A stretch of 64,000 nucleotides of DNA. It comes from CAYZXL01 sp964482435. GTDB lineage: Bacteria > Auribacterota > JABMQX01. The position numbers and the translations under genes are program-made. Location of the stretch: assembly GCA_964482435.1 (NCBI GenBank), contig CAYZXL010000001.1, positions 62,001-126,000 of the forward strand, written 5' to 3'. The notes beneath the pieces were generated by a model. It searched no databases. It saw only the letters and a list, made by a program, of their open reading frames with translations, and was not told where the DNA came from. This document shows, piece after piece, positions 43,342 to 51,635 of the stretch. Numbering within the stretch: position 1 is the stretch's first letter; each line of letters opens with the position of its first letter.

Positions 43342-44484
43342 TTACGGAAGGGCTTCGAGCAGTTCGGATATTTCGTCCCGGGTGTTGTAGAAGTGGGGGG
43401 AGACGCGGACGCGCCCGTACCTGACGGAGGTGGCGATGTTTTTGGCGAGGAGGCGATGCCAGAGGTCGTCGGCGGAATGGGTCGGGCTGGAGAAGAGGAC
43501 GATGCCGGATTTCTCGCCCTCCTTTCGGGAGGAATAAACCTCGTAACCCTTTTTTTGAAGCCCTTCGCAGAGCTGGTCCGTGAGAGCGATGATATGGTTT
43601 TCGATGTTGGGGATACCGACCTCAAGCAAAAGCTGGATGGAGGCGGCCATGCCGCAGATGCCGACGACGTTTGCGGCGCCGCACTCGAATTTCTCGGCGT
43701 CCTTTTTGGGGACGAAGCGGTAGTCGAGGTAACGTTCGGGATTCTCGACGGTGAACCAGCCGACTTCGGTGGGTTCGACTTTATCGAGGACAGTCTCGTC
43801 CACAAAAAGGATGCCCGCTCCTTCGGGGCCGAGGAGCCACTTGTGGGAATCGGCAGACAGCGCGGATACAGAGCATTCTTTCACGTCGAGGGCGAGGGCG
43901 CCAACGCTCTGGATGCCGTCCACAAAGAAGAAAATTCCTCTCTCGCGGCAGAACTGGCCGATCCTTTTGAGGTCGTGGCGGAAACCGGTGCCGAACTCGA
44001 CGGAGCTCAGCGCGACGACCTTTGTGTTCTCGTCAGCGGCCCGGGCGATGTCTTCGAAGGGGACACGGCCGTCTTTGTTCGGGACGAGCTTGAGGGAGAC
44101 GCCGTTGCCCGCGAGCCTCATCCAGGGGTAGATGTTGGCAGGGAATTCGATGTCGGTGGAGACGACGTTATCGCCTGGGAAGAGGCTGAGACCGTTAGCG
44201 ACGATGCTGACTCCTTCGGAGGTGTTCTTGATGAAAGCAATCTCGCGCGGGGAGCAACGCAGCAGGTCTGCGGCGAGCCTGCGCGCCTTCTGCATCTGCT
44301 CGTGCCACTTTGCGCGGTTCGCCATCGCATTGGCGCATAGGTCGTCCAAGAAGGCTCTCATCACGTCGCGGGCGGGCTTCGGAATTGGCGAGACGGCCGC
44401 ATGGTTGAAGAAAATCCAGTTGTCCTGGATTTCCATGAGCTGTCGGTATGAGCGAAGTCGCGATCCGTCAATCATCGAGTTCAT
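43342..44484 (-). CDS. Class V aminotransferase (cysteine desulfurase-like fold)
   Basis: This is a PLP enzyme of 380 residues. Signatures are FFNHAAVSPIPKPARDVMRA, FIKNTSEGVSIVANGLSLFP (PLP phosphate contacts), ALSSVEFGTGFRHDLKRIG, FFVDGIQSVGALALDVKE (Asp binding the pyridine nitrogen), and SADSHKWLLGPEGAGILF with the Schiff-base Lys. The catalytic Cys loop of desulfurases is not obvious. The NHAAVSPIP opening is typical of the isopenicillin-N-epimerase/selenocysteine-lyase-like branch with unknown substrates. Its ATG overlaps the upstream stop as ATGA (44484-44481), so it is translationally coupled to the membrane protein gene 44481-45083. Confidence 0.9.
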   Translation of the reverse strand: MNSMIDGSRLRSYRQLMEIQDNWIFFNHAAVSPIPKPARDVMRAFLDDLCANAMANRAKWHEQMQKARRLAADLLRCSPREIAFIKNTSEGVSIVANGLSLFPGDNVVSTDIEFPANIYPWMRLAGNGVSLKLVPNKDGRVPFEDIARAADENTKVVALSSVEFGTGFRHDLKRIGQFCRERGIFFFVDGIQSVGALALDVKECSVSALSADSHKWLLGPEGAGILFVDETVLDKVEPTEVGWFTVENPERYLDYRFVPKKDAEKFECGAANVVGICGMAASIQLLLEVGIPNIENHIIALTDQLCEGLQKKGYEVYSSRKEGEKSGIVLFSSPTHSADDLWHRLLAKNIATSVRYGRVRVSPHFYNTRDEISELLEALP

Positions 44485-45083
44485 TCCGCCAGCTTGATTT
44501 TTCCGCCGCCCTCAATCACGTCGAAGTGGTGGGAAAGGAGACCGAACAACTGATTCTTGAGCGTGACGTAGAGGGCGAAGGAGAAAATGAGGGAGAAGAC
44601 GAAGAACGGGATGGCGTAGCCCCAGCCTCTGCCGAGGACTCCGAGGACGAGGCCGAAGAGAGCTGTGGCGTCGCTGATGGCGAACAGGACGGCGGACATG
44701 GAGACGAACTGGGTCTCAAAGGGCTTCTTTGGCCGGAGTTCGGGCTCTTTGGGGCGTGCTTTGTCACCCTGTTCCTCCTCGCCTTCGTAAAGGAAGCGGA
44801 AGGGCGGTCGGCCGAGGTTTCTCTCGACGAGGACCTTATTCACAACGGCGGCAGTGAGGGGGCAGATGAGAGCGACGACGCCGATGAAAATAGTGAGAAT
44901 GACGGCGGCGGTCTGGCCGATCCGCGGTCCGACCTCGCCGGAGGAGGAGACGAGGAACATGGCGCCGACGTAAACTCCCACGGGCAAAATGCCAAGCAGC
45001 AAAGCGAGGAGGGCGAGGCTTTTACGGCATATGGAGTAGGTCGGGAGAGTCAGTATTCTCTCGTAATGTCTTGTCCCAATCAT
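44481..45083 (-). CDS. Multi-pass membrane protein, 200 aa
   Basis: No family is recognised. The 200-residue product has four hydrophobic helices arranged in two pairs: SLALLALLLGILPVGVYVGA and TAAVILTIFIGVVALICPLT, then MSAVLFAISDATALFGLVLG and GYAIPFFVFSLIFSFALYVT. A charged loop between the pairs contains EGEEEQGDKARPKEPELRPK. The start ATG 45083 lies 24 bp downstream of the glycosyltransferase gene at 45108, and its end overlaps the aminotransferase start, so it links the polysaccharide gene run to the aminotransferase by position. Confidence 0.78.
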   Translation of the reverse strand: MIGTRHYERILTLPTYSICRKSLALLALLLGILPVGVYVGAMFLVSSSGEVGPRIGQTAAVILTIFIGVVALICPLTAAVVNKVLVERNLGRPPFRFLYEGEEEQGDKARPKEPELRPKKPFETQFVSMSAVLFAISDATALFGLVLGVLGRGWGYAIPFFVFSLIFSFALYVTLKNQLFGLLSHHFDVIEGGGKIKLAE

Positions 45084-45107
45084 GGCCCAAAGTCCCCCCT
45101 TTTGCGG

Positions 45108-46235
45108 TTAGTTACTGTAAAGGTGCTCGAACTGGCTGACGACAGACTCCCAATTGTACTCTTTCTGAACTCGTTGAATTCCTTTTTGTTCTTCGGCGGA
45201 GACGAGTTGAGGATTTGCAATCAGATTTTCCAGGACCATCCTCAGGCTGTGAATGTCTTTGCTGACGAAGGTATAGCCACAATCACCGAGGGCTTCCTTG
45301 TTGGCTTCGATGTCGCTTGCGACGACGCAGCGGCCGAAGCTGAGCGCCTGCAACAGAGAATGGGGCAGCCCCTCTGTCTCAGAGGGGAGAACGTAAAGAT
45401 AAGCGTTGGAGAAAAGCTCGGCCATTTCCTCCTCGGAGACAAAACCGGTGAAGACGATGTCAGGTGAAGCGGCATTTTTGAGCTGGTTGACATAGCGAGG
45501 CTCGTAGAGAGAGCTGCCGGCGATGACGAGCTTGAGGTCGGTTTTCAAGCCTCTGTACGCCTCTATTAAATAGTGTGCTCCTTTTTCCGGGACAAGCCGA
45601 GACAGAAAGAAAATGTACTTCCCTTTTTCTATACCATATTTCTTGGCGCGGATGAGCGGTTTTCGTTGCGCTATCTCAACTCCGGTGGGGATGTAAACGA
45701 CTCTGTGGCGGTATCGGGACTCAAAATATCTCTTGAGCTCGCGGGAGATGACGTGCGTGACGTGAGGAATTTTGACGGAAGCCTCCTCGCTGAGGCGGAG
45801 CATGGCTTTTGCTGCCGGGCCCCATTTTGCCCTCTGCCAGTCGAGGGCGAGGACTGAGACGACGATTTTTGAGCGTGTTGCCAGGCGCGGAATGAACGCG
45901 GGGAAGGAGGCGCCGATGGTCTGATAGTGGACGACGTCGAAATTGTCAAAGACGGCTTTCACGGAGGAAATCGTGCTGTGGACGATGGTGTCGAAATGCT
46001 TCGTGGGGATGGTCGGAAGAACCTTGAGGTCAACGCCACGATATTTTCCCCGACGGATTGACTCTCTCTCCTCTTCGGAGATGAACTCGCTCCACTCTTT
46101 CAGGGCGTAGGGGCGGCAATAGACTGTGACGCGATGTCCCCTCTCGACGAGGCGCGTGGAGATTTCCCGGACGAAGTTCTCCGGTCCGCCGATAGTGACG
46201 GGAATTCCCTTTTGCCCGATCATCGCAATACGCAT
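45108..46235 (-). CDS. Family 4 glycosyltransferase
   Basis: ATG 46235 is chosen: AGGAG lies 9 nt upstream but touches the other ATG (46244). The 375-residue GT-B enzyme opens MRIAMIGQKGIPVTIGGPEN, a Rossmann strand with G-G-x-E acceptor/donor loop characteristic of the RfaB/DUF1972-containing subgroup. The donor half has YIFFLSRLVPEKGAHYLIEA, then SETEGLPHSLLQALSFGRCV, the E-x7-E motif binding nucleotide sugar, and VVASDIEANKE. It transfers a sugar from a nucleotide donor to a lipid-linked or growing glycan at the inner membrane face. Its N-terminus is very like that of the enzyme at 50452-51558, indicating duplication. Confidence 0.93.
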   Translation of the reverse strand: MRIAMIGQKGIPVTIGGPENFVREISTRLVERGHRVTVYCRPYALKEWSEFISEEERESIRRGKYRGVDLKVLPTIPTKHFDTIVHSTISSVKAVFDNFDVVHYQTIGASFPAFIPRLATRSKIVVSVLALDWQRAKWGPAAKAMLRLSEEASVKIPHVTHVISRELKRYFESRYRHRVVYIPTGVEIAQRKPLIRAKKYGIEKGKYIFFLSRLVPEKGAHYLIEAYRGLKTDLKLVIAGSSLYEPRYVNQLKNAASPDIVFTGFVSEEEMAELFSNAYLYVLPSETEGLPHSLLQALSFGRCVVASDIEANKEALGDCGYTFVSKDIHSLRMVLENLIANPQLVSAEEQKGIQRVQKEYNWESVVSQFEHLYSN

Positions 46236-46451
46236 CGGGGACATCTCCTTAAGCGTGCATTCTCAGCCCGGCACCCTTTGCGCGCGGGTATTCGAGGGCC
46301 GGAATCTGCCTGGCAGTTGGCTCCCGAGCGAGAAAGCCGCTGAGACCGATGCCACGGCGCCGCCGCAGCTCTCGGCCACGAAATGAGCTTTTGTTCCGTC
46401 GCAGGGTCGGCGAACAACCCGACTAACGCAGGGAACCAAGGCAAAGAAATC

Positions 46452-47180
46452 TCAACTCGTCGTCGCTTTTGGGACAATTTCCGGGTGCCGGTCAACGTAT
46501 TCCTCGAATGCTTTCAGCCGCTCCGGCGACCCAATATCATAATACCTTTCGCGGGTGATAAGCGCCGCCATTTTTCTTCGGCGAATCAGGTCGGGAAAAA
46601 TCTCCTCTTCAAGTGATGCAGCGACGTCTCGCGGCAATTTCTCAAAGACGGACCTTTTGACGACGAGGAGGCCGGCGTTGACCAAGTTCATGCCCTTGGG
46701 GCTTCGTTTGGAGTACGCAACCACGACGTTGTCGTCGTGAAGGGACGTGTCGTTGGGGGCGATATTCTCGTCGTTGGTGTAAACGAGGAGAAGGGAATCG
46801 AATCGGTCCCGGATTTGTCGCCAGCGGGAGAGGATTGCATCGTAGCGGACAGGAAGGAAGGTGTCGCCGTTGATGAGGATGAATTCTTCCGCGAGGAACG
46901 CCTCCGCGTTTTTGACTGCGCCGGCTGTTCCGAGGGGACGCTTCTCGACGGATATGTGAATCCTGGCGGGAGGGCACGGGCAGGAGCTCAGTTTCTGGGC
47001 GACGTGTTCAGACAGGTGGGCGGCGCAGACAACGATGTCATTTATGTCATTCCGAGTAAGCCAGGAGACGAGATACCACAAAAACTCCGTGCCCCGGACT
47101 TTGACCATGACTTTCGGAACGGCGTCTGTCAGGGGACGAAGTCTTGTGCCGAGTCCTCCCGCGAGAATAACAGCCTGCAT
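46452..47180 (-). CDS. Sugar-1-phosphate nucleotidyltransferase, HddC-like
   Basis: The 242-residue product begins MQAVILAGGLGTRLRPLTDA, the nucleotide-binding L-A-G-G-x-G-T-R-L motif, followed by VPKVMVKVRG with the conserved Lys. It continues VEKRPLGTAGAVKNAEAFL and FILINGDTFLPV, the sugar-phosphate and metal sites. Length and the E-K-x-P-L-G-T-A-G-A segment resemble D-glycero-D-manno-heptose-1-phosphate guanylyltransferase (HddC) more than the larger RmlA or ManC. It would activate a sugar, probably as GDP- or dTDP-sugar, for the neighbouring transferases. The gene for the Rmd-like enzyme ends 45 bp upstream, so the two may act in sequence. Confidence 0.85.
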   Translation of the reverse strand: MQAVILAGGLGTRLRPLTDAVPKVMVKVRGTEFLWYLVSWLTRNDINDIVVCAAHLSEHVAQKLSSCPCPPARIHISVEKRPLGTAGAVKNAEAFLAEEFILINGDTFLPVRYDAILSRWRQIRDRFDSLLLVYTNDENIAPNDTSLHDDNVVVAYSKRSPKGMNLVNAGLLVVKRSVFEKLPRDVAASLEEEIFPDLIRRRKMAALITRERYYDIGSPERLKAFEEYVDRHPEIVPKATTS

Positions 47181-47225
47181 CGGTGTCGTGGACGACCTGC
47201 CGGGCGAAGTCGCGGGCGAAGGTCG

Positions 47226-48197
47226 TCAATACATTTCCTTCTCGACGAAATCCCGCCAGTACTCCAGGATGTCCGCCATGGTCTGATGGAAAGGAATCTT
47301 CGGTTCCCAGTTGGTCAGCTTTTTGAACTTGGAGCAGTCGGCGACGAGCAGGTCAAGCTCCGTGGGTCGGACGAGCGCGGGGTCCTCCTCGACTTTGATA
47401 CCCCGGACCGTGGAAAGCCCTAAGAGGATGTCCAGCCCCTCCCGAATGGTGTGGACCTGACCGCCGGAGATGCAGTAAACCTCGCCCGAAACGCCTTTCT
47501 CGAAGGCGAGCCAGTAGGCTCTTGCCATGTCCCGGACATCGCAAAAATCTCTTCTTGGGGTGAGTCTGCCGACCTTAACGATAGGCGGGTAGCCTTTTTG
47601 CTCAATCAAAGCAATCTGATAGGCGAAAGCGGATAAGGCGAAGACGTTGTCTCTGCGAGGGCCGATGTGATTGAACGCCCTGATTCGGACGACGTCCTGC
47701 CCGTAGCTTTTGAAGTGCTCGTAGCCGATGAAGTCCTGGGCGACTTTGCTGACACCGTAGGGGTTTATGGGGCGAAGAGGATTATCCTCGGTGATGGGGA
47801 CTTCGTTCTCATAAACCAGGCCGAACTCTTCGGCAGAACCGGCAATGAGGATGCGGCATTTCATGCCGAGGTGTCGCATAGCCTCAAGGAAGTTGAGAGT
47901 GCCGAAGACGTTCACCTCGAAGGTGGCTCTTGGGGACGTCCAGGAAGGGGAGACGAAGCTCTGGGCGGCAAAGTGCAGAATGCCGTCGGGGCGGACCTTC
48001 TCCAGCAACGTCCGGACAGAGGTGTAGTCGGTGATTTCGCAATCAACCAGTTCGACTTTTCCCAGCAGGTGGTGGATGTTTCTGAGCCTGCTGCTCCACC
48101 GTTTGGCGCCGAAGACCTCGATGTCTCCTCTCTCGAGGAGGTAGTCAGCCACGTAGCTTCCGACGAAGCCTGTGATGCCTGTGACAAGGATTCTCAA
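47226..48197 (-). CDS. NAD(P)-dependent SDR, GDP-mannose 4,6-dehydratase / GDP-6-deoxymannose reductase (Rmd) family
   Basis: TTG 48197 follows GGGAGGAG at ~5 nt. The 323-residue extended SDR starts MRILVTGITGFVGSYVADYL (TGxxGFxG), has HFAAQSFVSPSW, the catalytic NPYGVSKVAQDFIGYEHF (YxxxK), and RIRAFNHIGPRRDNVFALSA with VGRLTPRRDFCDVRDMARAY. The RAFNHIGP and RRDF-DVRD-ARAYW strings are hallmarks of Rmd-type reductases that make GDP-D-rhamnose from GDP-4-keto-6-deoxymannose. No separate Gmd is in the window. With the HddC-like enzyme next to it, a GDP-deoxysugar or GDP-6-deoxyheptose is an alternative product. Confidence 0.87.
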   Translation of the reverse strand: MRILVTGITGFVGSYVADYLLERGDIEVFGAKRWSSRLRNIHHLLGKVELVDCEITDYTSVRTLLEKVRPDGILHFAAQSFVSPSWTSPRATFEVNVFGTLNFLEAMRHLGMKCRILIAGSAEEFGLVYENEVPITEDNPLRPINPYGVSKVAQDFIGYEHFKSYGQDVVRIRAFNHIGPRRDNVFALSAFAYQIALIEQKGYPPIVKVGRLTPRRDFCDVRDMARAYWLAFEKGVSGEVYCISGGQVHTIREGLDILLGLSTVRGIKVEEDPALVRPTELDLLVADCSKFKKLTNWEPKIPFHQTMADILEYWRDFVEKEMY

Positions 48198-48278
48198 TGC
48201 TCCTCCCGCTATTTACGGTTTTTGACTGCATTCGAGGCCCCCTGATAGGGACCGGTCGAACATCCACGAACCGCCATT

Positions 48279-49229
48279 CTATCGAAACCTTTCAGCTTCG
48301 GAAAGGACTTCTCGCACGGCCGTTCGAACCGCCTCCTCGAAGGTCATTTTGGGCTTCCAGCCGAGCGTCTTCAACTTGTCGTTGCTGAGGTGGACGCGAG
48401 GGACGTCTCCCTTCCAGCCTCCTTCTCCGCCGGTGTAAACGAAGGCAACGTTGTTCAGGCCCATTTCCTCGACGACGATGCTGGCGATGCGGTCCACGCT
48501 GATGGCATCGGGAGGTGAGAGGTTGAAAATGTTGACGTTTTCGTGGGAACTTCTCAGCCCTTCGAGCATCCCCTCAACGCATTCTCTGACGTGGAGGTAA
48601 GGTTTGGTTTGGTTCCCATCGCCGAGAATCTCGAGCTGGCGCGGGTTCTGACGGAGCTTTCGGATGAAATCGAAGATGACGCCGTGGGTGAGGTCTTTGC
48701 CGACGATGTTTGCCAGCCGGAAAATCCAGCTCCTCATGTCGAACATGTGGCAGAAAGCACATATTAAGCCCTCTGCGGCGAGCTTGCTCGCCCCGTAAAA
48801 GGAAATGGGGACGAGGGGTCCGAAATCCTCTTTCAGTTCCACGCCGCCGGCGTCGCCGTAAACGGTAGAGCTGGAGCTGAAGACGATGTCGCGGACGGAG
48901 TTTTGCTTCATGGTCTGGAGGACGTTGAAGGTGGCGATGATGCCCTGCTGCACCTCGAGGTCCGGGTTTTTCTCTCCGGCTCGGATGTCGGAGTTGGCCG
49001 CGAGGTGGAAGACAATGTCAGCTTTGCGCATGGCTTCCCGGAGGCGGTCCGCGTCAAGGAGGTCGCCGAGGACGAAGCGGAAACGGGGGTTGGTCATGAA
49101 GCGCGCCAGGCGGTCTTCCGCAGCGGCGGAAAGGTTGTCGTAAACGATGACATCGTTCTCTTCGGAGAGAAGTCTCTCGACGAGGTGTATTCCGATGAAA
49201 CCCGCTCCACCACTTACAAAGCATTTCAT
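48279..49229 (-). CDS. UDP-glucose 4-epimerase-like SDR
   Basis: The 316-residue product opens MKCFVSGGAGFIGIHLVERL (GGxGFIG) with VFHLAANSDIRAG, SSSSTVYGDAGG, the catalytic SFYGASKLAAEGLICAF (YxxxK), and RLANIVGKDLTHGVIFDF. The FHLAANSDIR and GxGxQxKxYLHV strings (GDGNQTKPYLHVRECVEG) are typical of the GalE-like group acting on UDP-sugars. It probably epimerises or dehydrates a UDP-hexose for the surface polysaccharide. The radical SAM gene ends 14 bp downstream in the direction of genome coordinates (49244), so the two are tightly packed on the same strand. Confidence 0.9.
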   Translation of the reverse strand: MKCFVSGGAGFIGIHLVERLLSEENDVIVYDNLSAAAEDRLARFMTNPRFRFVLGDLLDADRLREAMRKADIVFHLAANSDIRAGEKNPDLEVQQGIIATFNVLQTMKQNSVRDIVFSSSSTVYGDAGGVELKEDFGPLVPISFYGASKLAAEGLICAFCHMFDMRSWIFRLANIVGKDLTHGVIFDFIRKLRQNPRQLEILGDGNQTKPYLHVRECVEGMLEGLRSSHENVNIFNLSPPDAISVDRIASIVVEEMGLNNVAFVYTGGEGGWKGDVPRVHLSNDKLKTLGWKPKMTFEEAVRTAVREVLSEAERFR

Positions 49230-49243
49230 AGGTCTTCGATACC

Positions 49244-50257
49244 TTATCTCAGGAAGTTACTCTTGCCGAAGGCGCGAGCGAGTTTAGAAATCAGAATCCA
49301 CGACGCCACGGAAAAGGGATGGCGCTTCATGACGGTGCGGGCAGTGCAGACCATCCAGCAACCCTCCTGGCAACGCGAAACCTTTTCCCGGACTGACTCC
49401 GCCTGGCTGCTCGTCCAGAGAGTTGAGAAATCGGTTGTCGCGAGGTTTCCCATGATTTCGGGAAGCACGTTGCAGCAGTACACGTCTCCGGTCGGGTCGA
49501 GGAAGAAGAAATCGGTTCCAGCTCGACATTCGAGGAGTCTTTTTCTGTTAGCGGCGAATTCATAGACTCCGCGGGCGAAGTAAGCCCTTGCCCAGCGCTT
49601 GGGATGAAAGCCGGCGAGCTGTTCTGAGATCAGGCGGTTGAACTGGTGTTTAAGCTCGTCGGGGTCGTCAATCCCGATGTTGGCGTCGGTCCTGAAATAG
49701 TGCTCGGAATTCTGAGCAACCACACAGGTGAACTCGACTTTTTTCTCGCGGCTGAGCCGAAGAACGGCCTGGAGATGCGAGATGTTCCGGGACGTCGCAG
49801 TGAAAGCGAAGCGGATGTTACGGACGCCTTCTTTTGTTGCGAGGTCGAGGGTTTGCATGACTTTGTCGAAGGCGCCCTTGACTCCGCGCATGGCATCGTG
49901 CATTTTCCCCATTCCGTCGAGAGAAATGCCCAGGCCGATTGCGGGGTCGTATTTCAGGATTTCGCGCATCATGAGGGCGATTCTCTCGGGCTGGAGGGAA
50001 TTGGTCGAGATGATAATCCGGGAGGTGGGGCAGGCGGACTTTATGCAGCGAACAATTTCGGGGAGGTCGTCCCGGAGGAAGGGCTCGCCGCCAGAGACGT
50101 TGATTGTTTTGAGGAAAGAGGGGAGTTTCGCAAAAGTCTCGGGAGGCATGACCTGGCTGGGTGGACTTTTCCATATGTTGCACATAACGCAGCGAGCGTC
50201 GCAGTCGTAGGTCACTGCCACGACGCCGTCAGTCGGATTTAACTTTGACAGCCTCAA
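49244..50257 (-). CDS. Radical SAM protein with SPASM-like C-terminal cysteines
   Basis: TTG 50257 follows GAGAGG. The 337-residue product has the radical-SAM motif CDARCVMC (C-x3-C-x2-C) at residues ~19-26. Further SAM-binding blocks are KTINVSGGEPFLRDDLPEIV, RIIISTNSLQPERIA and IGLGISLDGMGKMHDAMRGV. The C-terminal part has CRAGTDFFFLDPTGDVYCCN, then NLATTDFSTLWTSSQAE and RCQEGCWMVC. This pattern resembles a SPASM/twitch domain binding one extra Fe-S cluster. Such enzymes modify peptides or sugars. Position within the glycan locus suggests sugar modification, but sequence does not prove it. Confidence 0.9.
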   Translation of the reverse strand: MRLSKLNPTDGVVAVTYDCDARCVMCNIWKSPPSQVMPPETFAKLPSFLKTINVSGGEPFLRDDLPEIVRCIKSACPTSRIIISTNSLQPERIALMMREILKYDPAIGLGISLDGMGKMHDAMRGVKGAFDKVMQTLDLATKEGVRNIRFAFTATSRNISHLQAVLRLSREKKVEFTCVVAQNSEHYFRTDANIGIDDPDELKHQFNRLISEQLAGFHPKRWARAYFARGVYEFAANRKRLLECRAGTDFFFLDPTGDVYCCNVLPEIMGNLATTDFSTLWTSSQAESVREKVSRCQEGCWMVCTARTVMKRHPFSVASWILISKLARAFGKSNFLR

Positions 50258-50360
50258 GCTTGCCTCTCGCCTCGCCAGAATGATTCTTGTAGCCTTCGCT
50301 CCTGGGGGAGGCAGTGATAGTTAGCCCGCCCCCCGGGAGGTGTCGCGAGACCCTTCGGGC

Positions 50361-50394
50361 GCCATCCGCGTCCATCTGCGTTCATCTGCGGCTC
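50361..50394. repeat. Short dispersed repeat (CGTCCATCTGCGTTCATCTG)
   Basis: The tandem-like words CCATCCGCG-TCCATCTGCG-TTCATCTGCGGC lie in the 194-bp gap between two minus-strand genes. A shorter match (GCGTCCATCTGCGGC) occurs at 1800-1818. It has no coding potential. Confidence 0.5.
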
Positions 50395-50451
50395 ATTGTT
50401 TCCACGCACAGGCGTGGCGCTCTGCCACCCACCAGCCAAGGCTCACTGGTG

Positions 50452-51558
50452 TTAAGATTTTCGCCTCAGAATCTTTATGTAAAGGTCTTCGATTTTGTCA
50501 ACGATTTTGTCCCAGTCGTAGTTTCTGCGGACGTGCTCTCTTGCCTGCTCGCCTTTGGCTCTTGCGAGGTCATTGTTGGCGATGAGCCAGGTCATGGCTC
50601 GCTTGAGGTCGAGAGCGTCTCCGGAGCGGAAGTAAAAGCCGTTGTCAGCGATGACTTCCCTGTTGGGGGAGATGTCGCTTGCAAGGACGCACCTTCCATA
50701 GCTCATGGCTTCTAACAGGGAGATGGATAATCCTTCCGTCTGGGAGGGGAAAACGTAGAACTCGGCGTTGCTGAACAGTTCCTCGAGCAGAGGGCCGGTG
50801 ACGAAGCCGGTGAAGATGACGTCCGGGTTTCCGGCTGCCAGTTGCCGCAAGTGCCCCACATAATGGCGGTCGTAGGCAGCGTCGCCAGCCAGAACGAGCT
50901 TGTGGCCGGTTCTGATTTGATTGAAGGCGAGGATAAGGTGGTCAAGTCCTTTGCCGGGGATGAGGCGGGTGACGAAGAGGATGTAAGGAGCCGCTGCCAG
51001 GCCGAGGGAGGCAACAAGGTTTCTTCCTCTTGGTTCGCGCAGAGTGACGCCGTTCGGGATGTAAACCACATCTCTTCCGTGTTTGTCCCGAAGATAGTCT
51101 TTCAGCGTCCGGGAGACGACGATGGCGGCGTCGGGGAAATGGACCGCGCCCCATTCGCCGAGCTTGAGGAGGCTCCTGGCGGCCGGCCCCCATTTGGCGT
51201 GGCGCCAGTCCAAACCATGAATGGTTGCGACAGTCTTTTTGCCGACGAGACGCGGAAGGAGCGAAAGGAGGGATGGGCCGAGGGCGTGGAAGTGGACGAT
51301 GTCGGTGTCCCTGACGAGTTCGTGGATGGTTGAGAGAAAGGTACGAGTGGCAGTCTCCAGGTGCTTGGTGTAGAGGGCGGGTAGCTTTCGCAGCATTACT
51401 CCCGCGTACGTGGTTGTGCCCGGGGCGGTTCCGGTCGCGCCATAGACACAGACTTCGTGTCCTCTCTGCACGAGTCTGGGGCATATCTCCTGCAAGGAGG
51501 CTTCGACGCCGCTGTAAGTTGCGGGGATTCCTCTTGACCCGAGCATGGCGATTTTCAA
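50452..51558 (-). CDS. Family 4 glycosyltransferase, paralogue of 45108-46235
   Basis: TTG 51558 is chosen, with AAGGGGGG 7 nt upstream. It places the first Rossmann strand at the N-terminus (MKIAMLGSRGIPATYSGVEA), whereas the longer frame (to 51660) adds 34 low-quality residues. The 368-residue product has VHFHALGPSLLSLLPRLVGK, GLDWRHAKWGPAARSLLKLG, ILFVTRLIPGKGLDHLILAF and SQTEGLSISLLEAMSYGRCV (E-x7-E). The match with 45108-46235 includes LALDWQRAKWGPAAKAMLRL in the other copy, so both come from one duplication. The shared acceptor domain suggests related acceptors; donors may differ. Confidence 0.92.
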   Translation of the reverse strand: MKIAMLGSRGIPATYSGVEASLQEICPRLVQRGHEVCVYGATGTAPGTTTYAGVMLRKLPALYTKHLETATRTFLSTIHELVRDTDIVHFHALGPSLLSLLPRLVGKKTVATIHGLDWRHAKWGPAARSLLKLGEWGAVHFPDAAIVVSRTLKDYLRDKHGRDVVYIPNGVTLREPRGRNLVASLGLAAAPYILFVTRLIPGKGLDHLILAFNQIRTGHKLVLAGDAAYDRHYVGHLRQLAAGNPDVIFTGFVTGPLLEELFSNAEFYVFPSQTEGLSISLLEAMSYGRCVLASDISPNREVIADNGFYFRSGDALDLKRAMTWLIANNDLARAKGEQAREHVRRNYDWDKIVDKIEDLYIKILRRKS

Positions 51559-51635
51559 GGGACTGCCCCCCTTTCGGGAAAGGTAAACGGGCCTTTTCCC
51601 GCGACATCTCGGCCCGCCTCCCGGGGTTTTGTTCA

